Part shown: positions 22,201-31,809 of the stretch, in pieces | How positions within the stretch are numbered: the first letter of the stretch is position 1 | Layout: every line of letters starts with the position of its first letter | Assembly: GCA_003290165.1 (NCBI GenBank) | Contig: QNQO01000451.1 | Location: 620,001 to 684,000 of the forward strand | Direction: 5' to 3' | Source of the DNA: Berberis thunbergii | Lineage: Eukaryota; Streptophyta; Magnoliopsida; Ranunculales; Berberidaceae | Length of the DNA: 64,000 bases | Translations under genes and position numbers: made by a program | The notes under the pieces: generated by a model | Told to the model about the DNA's origin: nothing | Seen by the model: only the letters and a program-made list of their open reading frames with translations | Databases searched by the model: none

Positions 22201-23393
22201 AAACTTTGATAATCTCTTTAGGGTGGAAAGGAGACCTTGTTCTGCCATATACTGATTCAAAAACAGGTCCATTCTGTGTGTTGTAAATGTATTTGGTAAC
22301 TGGTAGTCCCTAAACCGATGTGTGAATTGGGTTCATCTATTTGCCAGTAGAGTAATGTTTTAAAAATGTGTTGGGTTAATCTTTATGTATTATCTAGATT
22401 TAATGATTTATTATTTAATATCACAATTGTTACCCCTATGATCTCAACAAACAATGAAGCAATGACAGCATAAATTAAGAAGAGTCAATGGGGTTACATG
22501 GATTGGCTATGTCCAGGTCCACACATTCATACTCCCCTTGCACTATGCTCTGCGACAAAAGAGAGATTATACACTATTCAGTGTTCACCTAGCATCTGCT
22601 TATATGTCCATCATAATTAGGGTAGAAACTGGTTTTACCTGAAAAATATACAAAATTGTATAGTGAAACAGCCGTGCCAGAGGGGGGGGGGGGTTGTGGC
22701 AGTTGCAATCCCTAGTCTTTGATAGTTCCACACTAATGATCACACTGACTAAATCAGGCTCCACAGTGACAATTGCTATGGTATCAATCTTTAGGGATAT
22801 CCTATATTTGACTCTGAAATTTATCTCAATTGTTAAATCACCAAACAACTGAATGATTGATTGTTATTAGAGCCATCCTCAATTCATAGTCATTAAGACG
22901 TTGATCCTTAGTGGAACGATCTGCAATATTTCTACACAACAGCTTACAGTCGTGCTTCATTGAATATTTGGCAGGCAGCTGAGGATTTTCTAGTTCGTTT
23001 GTTCGAAGATGCCTTGCTTTGCACAATTCACGCCAAGCGTGTGACACTAAGTAAGTTGGACTTAAAGAACTTTCTCATCGGTTCTTCTTTCCTGCTATGC
23101 TATATATATATTTTTTATTTTATTTTATTTGTTTGGTTTTCTACTATATATTTGTTTGTCAACTTTTGTGACTTGTAAAAATATTACATGGTTTACAAAA
23201 GGATTAGATTTCATGGAATAAAAATCGATTCATTTCCCCGAGATCTTTATTAATTGGTGTACTGTGCATATTATAAGGGTGATAGTGTTTTCAACATAAG
23301 CTACTATAAACTGATTTTAGTTTCTATTTGGTTGTTCTAGTGCAAAAGGATTGGCAACTTGCTCGGCGGATTGGAGGGAGAGACCGAATGTGA
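19226..23393 (+). CDS. CENH3: Centromere-specific histone H3 variant
   Basis: Exons 19226-19321, 19393-19515, 20781-20855, 22975-23050 and 23341-23393 (TGA) join in frame to 140 aa; the last junction splits an ATG codon. The tail starts [20 protein letters not shown]. The histone fold follows: [13 protein letters not shown] (alpha-N), [16 protein letters not shown] (alpha-1), loop 1 and CATD region [13 protein letters not shown], then [20 protein letters not shown] and [22 protein letters not shown]3 rather than canonical H3 is shown by the tail lacking the usual K9/K27 contexts, the longer loop 1 with Trp (SRWT), [10 protein letters not shown] in place of DIQLARRIRG, and the RDRM end. CENH3 replaces H3 in centromeric nucleosomes and recruits the kinetochore. 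The gene is intact but introns 2 and 3 (1.27 and 2.12 kb) hold mobile DNA. Canonical H3 genes lack this intron pattern and divergence. Confidence 0.95.
19930..20105 (+). mobile_element. Possible tRNA-derived SINE in CENH3 intron 2
   Basis: TGGTAGAGTGG at 19938-19948 fits the polymerase III A box (TRGYNNARNNG) and GTTCAATTC at 19977-19985 fits the B box (GWTCRANNC), at tRNA-like spacing. The segment ends near a T-run (about 20095-20103), as many plant SINEs do. No cloverleaf is formed, so this is not a tRNA gene. The 5' and 3' limits are approximate and no target duplication was fixed. Confidence 0.5.
20480..20540. mobile_element. Orphan hAT-type terminus in CENH3 intron 2
   Basis: CGCCCCTCCTTGACTAAAAT followed by CTAGGTCCGCCACTCGGTGC read in reverse gives GTGGCGGACCTAG, a typical hAT terminal sequence. 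The matching left end was not found, so only a fragment is claimed. Confidence 0.4.
21297..21788 (+). mobile_element. Probable solo LTR in CENH3 intron 3
   Basis: The block runs from TGTTAGGACTCAG to ACTCTGACA (TG...CA ends). It holds repeated CTGTTAGG words as U3-like repeats, a TATA box TATAAATA at 21524-21531, and a T-rich R/U5-like part with TGTAATCTCACA. This is the layout of a copia-type LTR. There is no internal region on either side, so it would be a solo LTR. The flanks (GGGCCC / GAGCCC) are similar but not an exact 5-bp duplication, hence moderate confidence. Confidence 0.5.
21840..22140. repeat. Dispersed repeat related to the 6.5-6.9 kb tandem unit
   Basis: It contains CCACCTTGGGTGCGACCAGC and CCACCCGAAAGGGTGG, then AAACTTTTAGCTCAAACAAA and a TTAATTTACAATAGAAAACT phrase also seen near 6975. 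It lies in CENH3 intron 3 beside the solo LTR. A 13-G run lies further on at about 22682-22693 in the same intron. Confidence 0.45.
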
Positions 23394-24050
23394 GAGGGGT
23401 TCACCACATAATTGTGATATGCAGACTGTTGTTAGACAGAAAATCACTAACCTTTTCTTGTATATGCATCGTGTTAGTGTTCTTTATAAGCAGTTTGTTA
23501 GGTGACCCTATGTTAGCGCGATGGATATTCACAGGGTTTGTATTCCTTAAAACAGGTTGATGATATACCTCTGTTTCATTGTTTCCTTATTGATCCTGAT
23601 TGATGAAGGCAGTGGATTTGGATTTTTACAATATGTACATGAAAATGTAATCTAATGGCTTAGTACATGTGAGTTTTTCAATTCTATGATTCAATGTAAC
23701 ACATCACTTCATCCTAGGGTCTTGAATCACCTGTTCTTAGTTGCTCTGTCCTAGGTTCTTTTTTTCACCTACTCCGTTCTTGTGAATCGAGACTTTGAAG
23801 TTCTCCAGATGAATGGTTCTCGCCAAGTCAACATTGAATGATTTGCTACCCTAAGAAATTTGAGAAAATAACAAAGTTCATAATTTTTTTTTTATAATGT
23901 TATATTTTTATTTTTCATGTTAAGCTCCGTTTGTTTGGCAGGAAATTAATAATTAAAGATTTTTATTTTTTCTATAACTTTTCATGTAGTTTGGTGGCTT
24001 CATGAGAATTTATTTTCAAATTATCAAATATTGTTTTGTGTGACAACAGT
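23394..24050. other. CENH3 3' UTR and spacer
   Basis: No gene is visible. The first 200-300 bases after the stop codon are the likely 3' UTR; the rest is A/T-rich. Confidence 0.45.
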
Positions 24051-24310
24051 TGGGTTGATTGTGGTGGCGATAGAGGGGTGGTGATTGATTTTGTAGCTAA
24101 TGGGTTATGGTTATAGTGACGTTGGTGATGGTGAGAGTAAGTTGTGGCATGACAGTAGTATTAATGGTTGTGCCCTGGTGGTGGTTGTGGTGATAGTTGT
24201 GTTACAGTGGTGATAGTAGTGGTGGTGGTGGTGGTGGGGGTGATTGTGGTGATATTAGTGGTGGTGATGGTTGTGGTATGGTTATGGTGGTGTTTGTCTA
24301 TTGTGGTATG
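24051..24310. repeat. GGT/GTGGTGAT minisatellite
   Basis: Imperfect GTGGTGAT, GGTTGTGG and GGTGGTGGTGG units fill about 260 bp, with no coding role evident. Confidence 0.7.
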
Positions 24311-24764
24311 GGTGGGTAGTTTAATCAAGAAGTAATCATCTAGTAGCGATTACTAGGTATTGTAGTACGAAGCGATTAAAATTTTAGAAAAAATTGGTCT
24401 AAAAGCATGGTCCGATAAAATCGGCTAAGATCGGTTGACTCACTCGAGTTACAATGGGAAAACCATTTTGGTTTTTTTTTTTTTACCGAATCAACCCAAC
24501 TCGAATCCCAGAGAAACAAAGATAGAAAAATAGAGAAGAAGAAGAAGATGAGTAGAAAAAAAGGGAGATCCGAAAAAGGTGGAGTGAGTTCTGCTGCTGC
24601 AATTTGGTTTTTTCGGTTTGGGGTTTTGGGTTGAGCTCTTCCCTTAGCAAGAATGACTTCCCCCCTTCAACTTCGTTGCAGTGGCTGCGTACACGGGTGC
24701 AAGGGCCTAACAGTGGTACTCATATCTCAAGGAAAGCGAAGATGAAAAAATGGGCTTTGAAAAT
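24311..24764. other. Left flank of LTR element, no gene seen
   Basis: The stretch holds a GAAGAAGAAGA tract and the Ser/Leu-rich start of a 117-aa ORF that runs into the LTR. No protein family was recognised. Confidence 0.4.
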
Positions 24765-25298
24765 TGATGCGTCCAAAATTCAGTCTCCAATAAGTAAAAC
24801 CTGCAAAACAAATGTTAGATTGTCAAATACCACCTTTTTGGTGGTCGAATGCACTTTAATGCTTAAGTCAGTTACTCAGTTTGAGATTGAGATAAAATTG
24901 GATAGAACTCGGTTAAAATTGCATCAATTTGTTGAATGTTCCCTTTACGTTTTATAATGGTCGTTGTTAATTTCCGGCGTGACTCAAGCATGTGTGGCGC
25001 AACGAGGGGGTGTTTTTTGTAACAGTCTCCTCCTTTACGAAGATATGTCCTTGGAGGCGTAATTCCCTCCACGACTCTTTTTCTATGTAATGTTCCTCCC
25101 TTTGAGGGAGAACTTTTATCGGGCCTGAATCTGGGTCTCTGATTATGATCTATTCTGACGGGTCATGTTTGGGCTTTTATGACTGAATTCGTCATCTTTG
25201 AGCTTTATGAGTTGGCCTGGTCTTGGGATACTTGTTTCTCGTGATGGATGATTTCTGTCACGTGTACAACCGAGATGTCAGTCTTATTTGATGTATCA
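24765..25298 (-). repeat. 3' LTR of the gag-only element
   Basis: On the plus strand it begins TGATGCGTCC and ends TTGATGTATCA, so in element orientation it runs TGATACATC to GACGCATCA (TG...CA). It matches 31274-31809 along its length with scattered substitutions. Confidence 0.88.
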
Positions 25299-25320
25299 TC
25301 AGCTACTCCCTCTTTGGTTA
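25299..25320 (-). other. Polypurine tract next to 3' LTR
   Basis: In element orientation the sequence is AACCAAAGAGGGAGTAGCTGA, immediately followed by the LTR start TGATACATC. A purine-rich tract at this position primes plus-strand synthesis in LTR retrotransposons and fixes the element's direction. Confidence 0.75.
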
Positions 25321-25524
25321 GTGGGTATGTTGACGTGGCTACTAACTTGATGACGGTTGGACTTTCGACTTCGTCATTGTCTCGCATTTAATGGCGTTGG
25401 CAGTTTTTGGTTGGTTGGTATCTTGATATCTTGTTTGTCCGTTCTTTTTGCGTGTATTTTGGGATTTCCTGCAGTTACGTATCTCGCACGTCATCCTATG
25501 GACAGTCTCTTCGTTGCTCGGTTC

Positions 25525-25533
25525 TATAAAAAG
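25525..25533 (+). promoter_or_regulatory. TATA box for the opposite-strand ORF
   Basis: TATAAAAAG lies about 109 bp upstream of the ATG at 25634, oriented with the plus-strand ORF and against gag. It is within the element but outside the LTR. This suggests a dedicated promoter for the extra ORF. Confidence 0.55.
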
Positions 25534-25633
25534 GGTCATGATTGATCTTTTATCTTTTTACGCTACTTTATTCTGATATTAGGACTTGTTCGCATTTCTT
25601 CTTCATTTTCTTTGCTTCTTCGTTCCTTCACGA

Positions 25634-28012
25634 TGTCTACTGGTGATATGCTAGACGGCAAGGTGTTTACTGCTTGAAGCCTACTTTTCACCGAAGAAGG
25701 CTTCTCAAGCGACGTTGGACAATATTTGTTTCGATTATGACCTGCCATCTGACCTCGAAATCGTTCTGCCTAGGCATAACGACAGTCCTTGTAGTCCAAG
25801 GATCGAGTATATTGCACTCTACCCATGCATATTCTCGTCCGACTTTCGATTCCCGGTTCCAGAGTTGTTTTGGGAATATCTGAGTTTTTTGGGTATTCCT
25901 CCTGCTCAAATGAGTCCTAATGGTTGAAGGGTTATGGTTTCTACTTATGTGAAAGTCATTATCTCCGGCATTCCCTTAACTATTAAAATCCTGCACTCGG
26001 TGGTTGGTCCGTTGGTGACCAAAAAACATTTGTTTTCTCCATTTTCTTACCTATTTTGGGAATCTCAACAATGACATTAGAGGCTGGCCAAAGTTCTGAT
26101 TTTATGCTTTTGTCAGCTCTGATTACTTTAGATTGCATGGTCATCAGATTGTTTGGTCGTTACGAGTTCCTGACAAACGAAAGGACCTACAGCTTACTGT
26201 GGAGGTTCATGTGATTCCCCTAGAAGCGTTTCTTTTTCGAGATATAGTGAGGCGTAGTGGTTTATATACTATGAACGAGTTGCTTACTGAATCTCAAGTT
26301 GAGGAGATCGATGCTCCTGCTGGTATTAGTGTTGCTAGCATTGATGGGGAAGTGAGCTCGGGCAAAAATGTTATGGATCTCGATGCTCTTGTTAGCATTG
26401 GTGTTGTTGGCCCGACTTCTAGGAAGAGGAAAATTTTGAGGCTCGTCAGCCCGTCGAAGCGATTGATGACAAGTCCTGGCCATCTTCCCAGGAAGAAACA
26501 ACTTTCCACTCGTGATGTTGCTTGGGTTGCTTCTTCCCCGGTTCTTCTGATAAAGAGGTTGTGAAGGAGGATCGTTTATCCCTTGAGGAGGTCGAGGAGA
26601 TGACTATGGTGATGGAGAGGAGTAAGAAGAAAACTAATTGCCCATTGGACGATAATGAAAAGAGGTTCATCTTTGCCTATGGTGTGCCCGACGTTGCTGG
26701 ATACTCTAATGAGTTATCGATGATAAGATGCTTCAGGTGGCGGTGGAATCTAAAGAGGTCGATGACCGTGGTCAAGATTTTGAGGTTCTTCCCCCAATCA
26801 TTTTCCATTCCTCTTAATGATGCGGCGGGGTTTTCAATTTCTTCTCCCCGCTCGTCTGGATCCTCCTACTACCATCGCCACTATACTCGTTTTGCTCCTG
26901 TGGTGACCACTTTGCAGCGAAAATGTAAGAGTGGTTTTTCTGTCGTCGTCGCTGTTCCGCCCGCTTTTCCGGGCATTGGAGATGATTCCTCTATACTTTC
27001 GGATCCTCGCATCCTTTACCCACCGATTAATTGGAAACAGTCTAACTCGGAGGACATACGTATCAAGTCGGATGGAAAGTTTTGTTGGTTTACCCAGCTT
27101 ACGTGCAAGATGATAGGTTGGTTAATGAATGGCATAGGCAAGCAGTAGAAAAGCCTTTGATGCCTGTGCTGGATCCCGTTACTCATCTCGACCATGGTCT
27201 TAAGCAGATAATGGATGGGATGAATCACCTCACTTATGCTGGGGTATTGGGGTCGGAGTACAGGACTGGTCGTGGCCAAGTGGCTGCTCTTGATAGGAAT
27301 TTGGCAGTGCTATTGTTGGTGTTTTCTCACGTCCGCAAAACAGGAGAGGGCAATTGGGGCTGTTATGAGCTCTTTTGCGCGAGATAAGTCTGCTGCAGAG
27401 TTTGAGACTTTTTCAGCCAATTTAGATGGGCCTCATGCACGATTGGATGAGTTGGAAAAAAGAGTTGTCTGTCAAGAAAAATGGTCATGATGAGGCCGTA
27501 CGCTCCGTTGTTGAGTAGTCAGTCAAACGTAAGATTGCAGAAGGGCGAGTGGGGCAGTTGATGGTTGCATTGATAGAGTCAAGTCAGATATCTCTGCCAT
27601 GTTGATCGCTACTGAAGGGTAGATGATTTCAATTTAGAATGAGCTTGTTACTACAAAAGACAAGCTAAAGATTGCGGAGGTGGAAGATTCGAAGTGAGTT
27701 GTTGATGGTCGAGTCGAGCTTCTTAACTATATCGAGGGGCTTGGTGTCAATTTATCCGAGTATCGTCACTTGGTTGATCAAGTCTTCGAGTATGAAGAAG
27801 GTACTTGGGATATCCCGAGCGATACTGTAGAGGAAGAACCATTATCTCCTCCTCCTTCCGACCAGGTTCCATCGCCTGCTTTTGTCGTTGCAAAGGGAAC
27901 CTTATCGTCTCCTGCCACTGTTGTTGTGATCTATCTACCATCAGACGCTCTTACTGCTTCTACTGTTTTTTCTTTAAATGTTATATCTTCTTTTCTAGAT
28001 GTAACTGAATGA
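25634..28012 (+). pseudogene. Opposite-strand extra ORF of the LTR element (Transposase_28-like), decayed
   Basis: From an ATG (MSTGDMLDG) the plus strand encodes, over several frames, YDLPSDLEIVLPRHND, the core PCIFSSDFRFPVPELFWEYL with SFLGIPPAQMSPNG and RVMVSTYVKV, then HGHQIVWSLRVPDKR. A Ser/Lys-rich middle follows, with PTSRKRKILRL, and helical segments (LDELEKRV, NELVTTKDKLKIAEVEDSK). The C-terminus is acidic and Pro-rich, with YEEGTWDIPSDTVEEEPL, and ends at 28012. The core resembles the 'putative gypsy type transposon' domain (PF04195, Transposase_28) found in extra ORFs of plant gypsy elements. Lesions include a TGA in place of Trp after SPNG (25925-25927) and several frame changes. 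The biochemical role of these ORFs is unknown. It reads toward gag, convergently. Confidence 0.7.
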
Positions 28013-28264
28013 TCTTATGAATGAGAATTTTTTTTCTTTTTGACAATTTTGTATTGTCTTTTATTTAATTTCTGCTTTGCATGCTTTTTCTTTGAGGTCT
28101 GATTCATCATGGGTCGTTCGTTGTGACTCATTATGCATGATGTCTGTGTTCTCCTCATCGAGTCGTTTGTAGTAAGTACCGACGATTTAGGCTTATCCGT
28201 ATTTCTGTTTTTGTGCTTGCTTGTCGACCATCTAAAGTTTTTCTTTCTATGTTTTCATCAATCA

Positions 28265-28338
28265 AGGAAATGTGGGAAGATCTCATTGCTTGGATTAGGC
28301 GAGGAAATGTGGGAAGATCGCATTGCTTGGAGAACCAA
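28265..28338. repeat. 37-bp tandem duplication
   Basis: AGGAAATGTGGGAAGATC followed by CATTGCTTGGA occurs twice in a row inside the LTR element, between the opposite-strand ORF and the larger tandem array. Confidence 0.75.
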
Positions 28339-28659
28339 AATCCATGTAGCCGACCCCAAAAATCTCGGAATGGGCTTTGATGATGATGATGATGTTCTCG
28401 TCAATCGAGGCAATTTTCCAACTCAGATCCTTAATTGCTCGCATGCCAATGTGTTCCAAAGAGTTTTTGGATGGTGTTGTGAGTGAATTGACTCATACCT
28501 TTTTCATGGGTTTGTCAAAGTAAGTCGTATTATGGATCTCCAACTTTCGCTTCTTGGTTTGATATCTTGATCAGCCAGTGGGCCTTTACGACTTATGTGT
28601 CTGGATTTCTTGATCCGAGATATAAGGCTGAATAAGTTGACTCGTTCCTTCTTGCCTCG

Positions 28660-29165
28660 TTGATCTGATGTGTTCATTGACCCGAGGTTTTTTCGGGTAT
28701 GTTGACTTGTTTGTCTCAACTTTTACTTCATTGGTCCGACGTTCAGTCGACTCAAAGTTTATTTGAGTAAGTTGACTTGTTCGTCCTAACTTTTACTTTG
28801 TTGGTCTGAGTATTAGTCGACTCGAAGTTTATTTGAATAAGTTGACTTGTTCGTCCAAACTTTTACTTCGTTGGTCTAATATATCAGTAGACTCGAAGTT
28901 TATTTGAATAAGTCGACTTGTTCGTCCCAACTTTTACTTCGTTGGTCTGACGTATTAGTCGACTCGAAGTTTATTTGAATAAGTTGACTTGTTCATCCCA
29001 ACTTTTACTTATTTGGTCTGACGTATAAGTCTACTCGAAGTTTATTTGAATAAGTTGACTTGTTCATCCCAACTTTACTTCTTTGGTTTGACGTATTAGT
29101 CGACTCGAAGTGTATTTGATAATTTGACTTGTTCATCCCAAGTTTTACTTATTTGGTTGATCAGA
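28660..29165. repeat. Tandem array, about seven copies of a 70-71 bp unit
   Basis: The unit contains TTGGTCTGACGTATTAGTCG, ACTCGAAGTTTATTTGAATA and AGTTGACTTGTTCGTCCCAA. Unit starts (TTGGTYTG) fall near 28731, 28801, 28871, 28942, 29013, 29083 and 29153. The array sits between gag and the opposite-strand ORF, where Tat/Ogre-type elements often carry tandem repeats. It encodes nothing. Confidence 0.9.
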
Positions 29166-29589
29166 CCAAAAGTTTTGTGACCGACTTATAGGTCCTGACC
29201 TTCTGTTTGTGGCTTTGTATGTTGATTGCTTCTTATTGTCTGGCTTTGATGTCACACTTTCGGGCATAAGATTGAGAGTTTTTAACTCGAAATTTTATTG
29301 ATAACCTCGTTTCGGGTATTTAACAATCTATAATAACAATAGTCATTACCTTATCATAAATTTATGTTGTGGAGTCTGCATTGTATCTTTCTGATTGTTG
29401 CTCAATTTGTTCTGCCATAAGTGGTCTTTAACGCTTTAGCTGTAACTTCTTCCATCATGATTCTATGTAAGATTTTCCAAAATTTTTAAGTTGGTTGACC
29501 CCTATTTGAATTGTCAATTTTCTCCGTGCTCCTTGTTCGTGGGTTGTATTGATTTATCTAGTCTCGCTTGATAGCGTTGTCACTCCCGA

Positions 29590-29725
29590 TTCTATATAGA
29601 TCAGCTCGAGTGGGATATGTTATTGGTTGTCTCTTCGGTGGACTTGTCATTGGTCGCTTCATATAGATCAGCTCAAGTGGGATATGTTATTGGTCGTCTC
29701 TTCGGTGGATTAGTCTGGTCGCTTG
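29590..29725. repeat. About 67-bp tandem duplication at the gag 3' end
   Basis: TATAGATCAGCTC, GTGGGATATGTTATTGGT and GTCTCTTCGGTGGA occur twice back to back. The second copy overlaps the end of the gag-derived reading frame. Confidence 0.8.
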
Positions 29726-31168
29726 CTCCGGCTACACAGTGTAAGGCGTATATCAGCTCTCTGGGTTGTTTCTTTAATCCCGTGGTGGTGTCTGCCTTCT
29801 CTTTCCCTTTGGGTTGTTTATCAGGTAGCCCGATGAATTTGTTGAGTCGTCCTCTTTGAACCCAGTGCTCGATTTCATCTTTCAAGTTGTAACAATCTTC
29901 AATGTCGTGCCCGTTATCTTTGTTGAAATAGTAGTATTTTCTCTTGTCTCGCCCCTCTGGGTTTCCTATCCATCTTGAGTGGCTAGTTGACATCTTGCCA
30001 TTTCGTCATGTGTTTTAGTATGTTTGCTCGACTGGTCTTCAAGGTCGAATATGGTTGAATTTCGACCTCCCATCAGTTCAGTTCTTCTTTGACTGGACAT
30101 TTTTTCTTGAGGTTTGTCGTCTCACCTTTTTTCTTCTCTTCTTTCTCGTTTCTTTGAATGGCCTTCCCTTTCGGATTCGTTCTTCTTCCTGGCGGCTATC
30201 ATCTCCTCAAAAGTGATGTGCTTTTGAGCGGTCTTCAATAGAATCGCCATGTTCTTCGGGGGTTCCAGGTTCTAAGCATCGAAAAAGTCATTTTTTCAGT
30301 CCGACAATGAAAGTAGCGGTGGTCGTGTTGTCGCTGCATCGTAGATCATGGTTAACTCGTTAGTAAAACGAGTAACATACTCCCTTATTGTTTCCTCAGG
30401 CTTCTGTTTGATGTGGAGCAAGTAGTGTGGCCCCTTCCTTACCCGTTGATTGCTGATGAACCTTGTAATGAAGACGGTAGCCAGCGCCTGGAATGAGCCT
30501 ATCGACCTTGGTGGTCGGCTATTGAACCAGTTCATTGTTGTGGAGGTGAGACTTAGCGGAAATGTTCTGCATAAGATGGATTTTGAGCTCTCCTTCCACG
30601 AAATAATGTGGGGAAAGTGTCAGAAGTGGTCTGTCAAGTCAGTGGTACTATCATACGCTTCAAACTTTGGCGGGGAAAACTTCTTTGGCATGGGAGTCAC
30701 CATGAGTGCATCAAAAAATGGCGGTCTGGATAGTTCGTACAATATATTAGGATCCGTGACTCTGATCTTGAATGGGATTTCAACAAGGGTTTCGTCGCTC
30801 TGAGAGTTTCATCTTAAGGTAGTTCACTGCTTAACCTGTTGAGGTTATACAGGAACTTCGTTGGCCAGATTTTGTTGAGGCGGCGCTTGGACGAGGTTGG
30901 CGGACTTAGAATGCTCTTGGGTGAGCTTTTCCACCATTTTGATCATGTGATTTGTCTGGACCATGAGTAGGTCTACACGAGGATCCGTTGCGACGCTTCT
31001 AGGCGTCTGTGATGTTTGAGCCACCTTGTGTTGTAGCTCTCTGTTGTCGGGCATGGTCGTCCTGACGTTCGTCACTGGGCCTGCGGTGTGCGCTATCGGT
31101 GGTGCAGTTCCTCTGATAGAAGGATTGCGTTGATTGTTATCAGATTGATGGTTTGTAGATTGTTCCAT
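29673..31168 (-). pseudogene. Ty3/gypsy gag polyprotein, decayed
   Basis: Gag starts at 31168 (MEQSTNHQSDNNQR), about 100 bp inside the 5' LTR, with a Gln/Asn/Pro-rich N-terminus to about 30845. The capsid part (30535-30296) has WFNSRPPRSIGSFQALATVF, FISNQRVRKGPHYLLHIKQK and EETIREYVTRF, the retrotransposon gag domain (PF03732). The nucleocapsid part (29993-29673) has FNKDNGHDIEDCYNLKDEIE, a CCHC-like knuckle in which the first Cys is Tyr. Several frame changes between 30840 and 30540 and again near 30290 prevent a full product. In the complete family gag forms the particle; nothing here encodes pol, so mobility would need another element's enzymes. Confidence 0.85.
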
Positions 31169-31254
31169 TTGTTTTAACGGTTCCTTAATCGTTGATCACG
31201 GCTGAGGAAGTTTGCTACTGTAGGCTATCTTCTTGAAAAGAAAACTTGTCGTTC

Positions 31255-31273
31255 CCCACTGACGACGCCAAAC
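31255..31273 (-). other. Primer-binding site next to 5' LTR
   Basis: In element orientation, directly after the LTR end (CGCATTA), the sequence is GTTTGGCGTCGTCAGTGGGG. This resembles the TTGGCGCCGTC... primer sites of Tat-like Ty3/gypsy elements. Confidence 0.65.
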
Positions 31274-31809
31274 TAATGCGTCTAGAATTCAATCTTCAAT
31301 AAGTAAAACCTGCAAAACAAATGTTAGATTTCCAAAGACCACCTTTTTGGTGGCCAAAGGCACTTCGATGCTCAAGTCAGTAACTCAATTGGAGATTAAG
31401 ATAAAACTGGACAGAACTCAATTAAAATTGCATTAGTTTGTTGAATGTTTCCTTTACCTTTTATAATGGTCATTGTTAATTCCCTGCGTGACTCAAGCAT
31501 GCGAGGCGCAACGAGGGGGACATTCTCTGTAACAGTCTCCTCCTTTATGAAGATATGTCCATGGAGGCGTAACTCCCTCCACGACTCTTTTTTCTAGGTA
31601 ACGTTCATCCCCATTGAGGGAGAATTTTATCGGGCCTAGATCTGGGCCTCTGATTATGATCTATTTTGATGGACCCTGTTTGGGCTTTCATGAATGAATT
31701 CGTCTTCTTTGGGCTTTATGAATTAACCTGGTCTTGGGATACTTGTTTCTCGTGATAGATGATCTCTATCATGTGTACAATCGAGATGTCGGTCTTATTT
31801 GATTTATCA
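31274..31809 (-). repeat. 5' LTR of the gag-only element
   Basis: The plus strand runs from TAATGCGTCT to TTGATTTATCA. In element orientation it begins TGATAAATC and ends GACGCATTA, where the terminal CA has become TA. It pairs with 24765-25298. Confidence 0.88.

Larger units (their letters stand above)
24765..31809 (-). mobile_element. Gag-only LTR retrotransposon with opposite-strand ORF (Ty3/gypsy type, non-autonomous)
   Basis: Two LTRs of about 535 bp (24765-25298 and 31274-31809) bound the element. Orientation is minus: the primer-binding site follows the right LTR, the polypurine tract precedes the left LTR, and gag reads leftward from 31168. Between gag and the left LTR there is no protease, reverse transcriptase, RNase H or integrase. 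Instead there are a 70-bp tandem array and a decayed plus-strand ORF with its own TATA box. The PBS form (TTGGCGTCGTCAGTGGGG) and the gag type fit the Tat/Ogre-like branch of Ty3/gypsy elements, some of which are known to carry antisense extra ORFs. Many differences between the LTRs mean an old insertion. A clean 5-bp target duplication was not resolved, because the right flank is an A-run. Confidence 0.85.

Noticed and set aside
19226..23393. Canonical or replacement histone H3
   Set aside because: Loop 1 with an extra residue and Trp, [10 protein letters not shown], the RDRM terminus and the divergent tail exclude H3.1/H3.3.
25634..28012. Host gene captured by, or overlapping, the LTR element
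   Set aside because: The core resembles a domain known mainly from extra ORFs of plant gypsy elements, and the ORF lies wholly between the LTRs.
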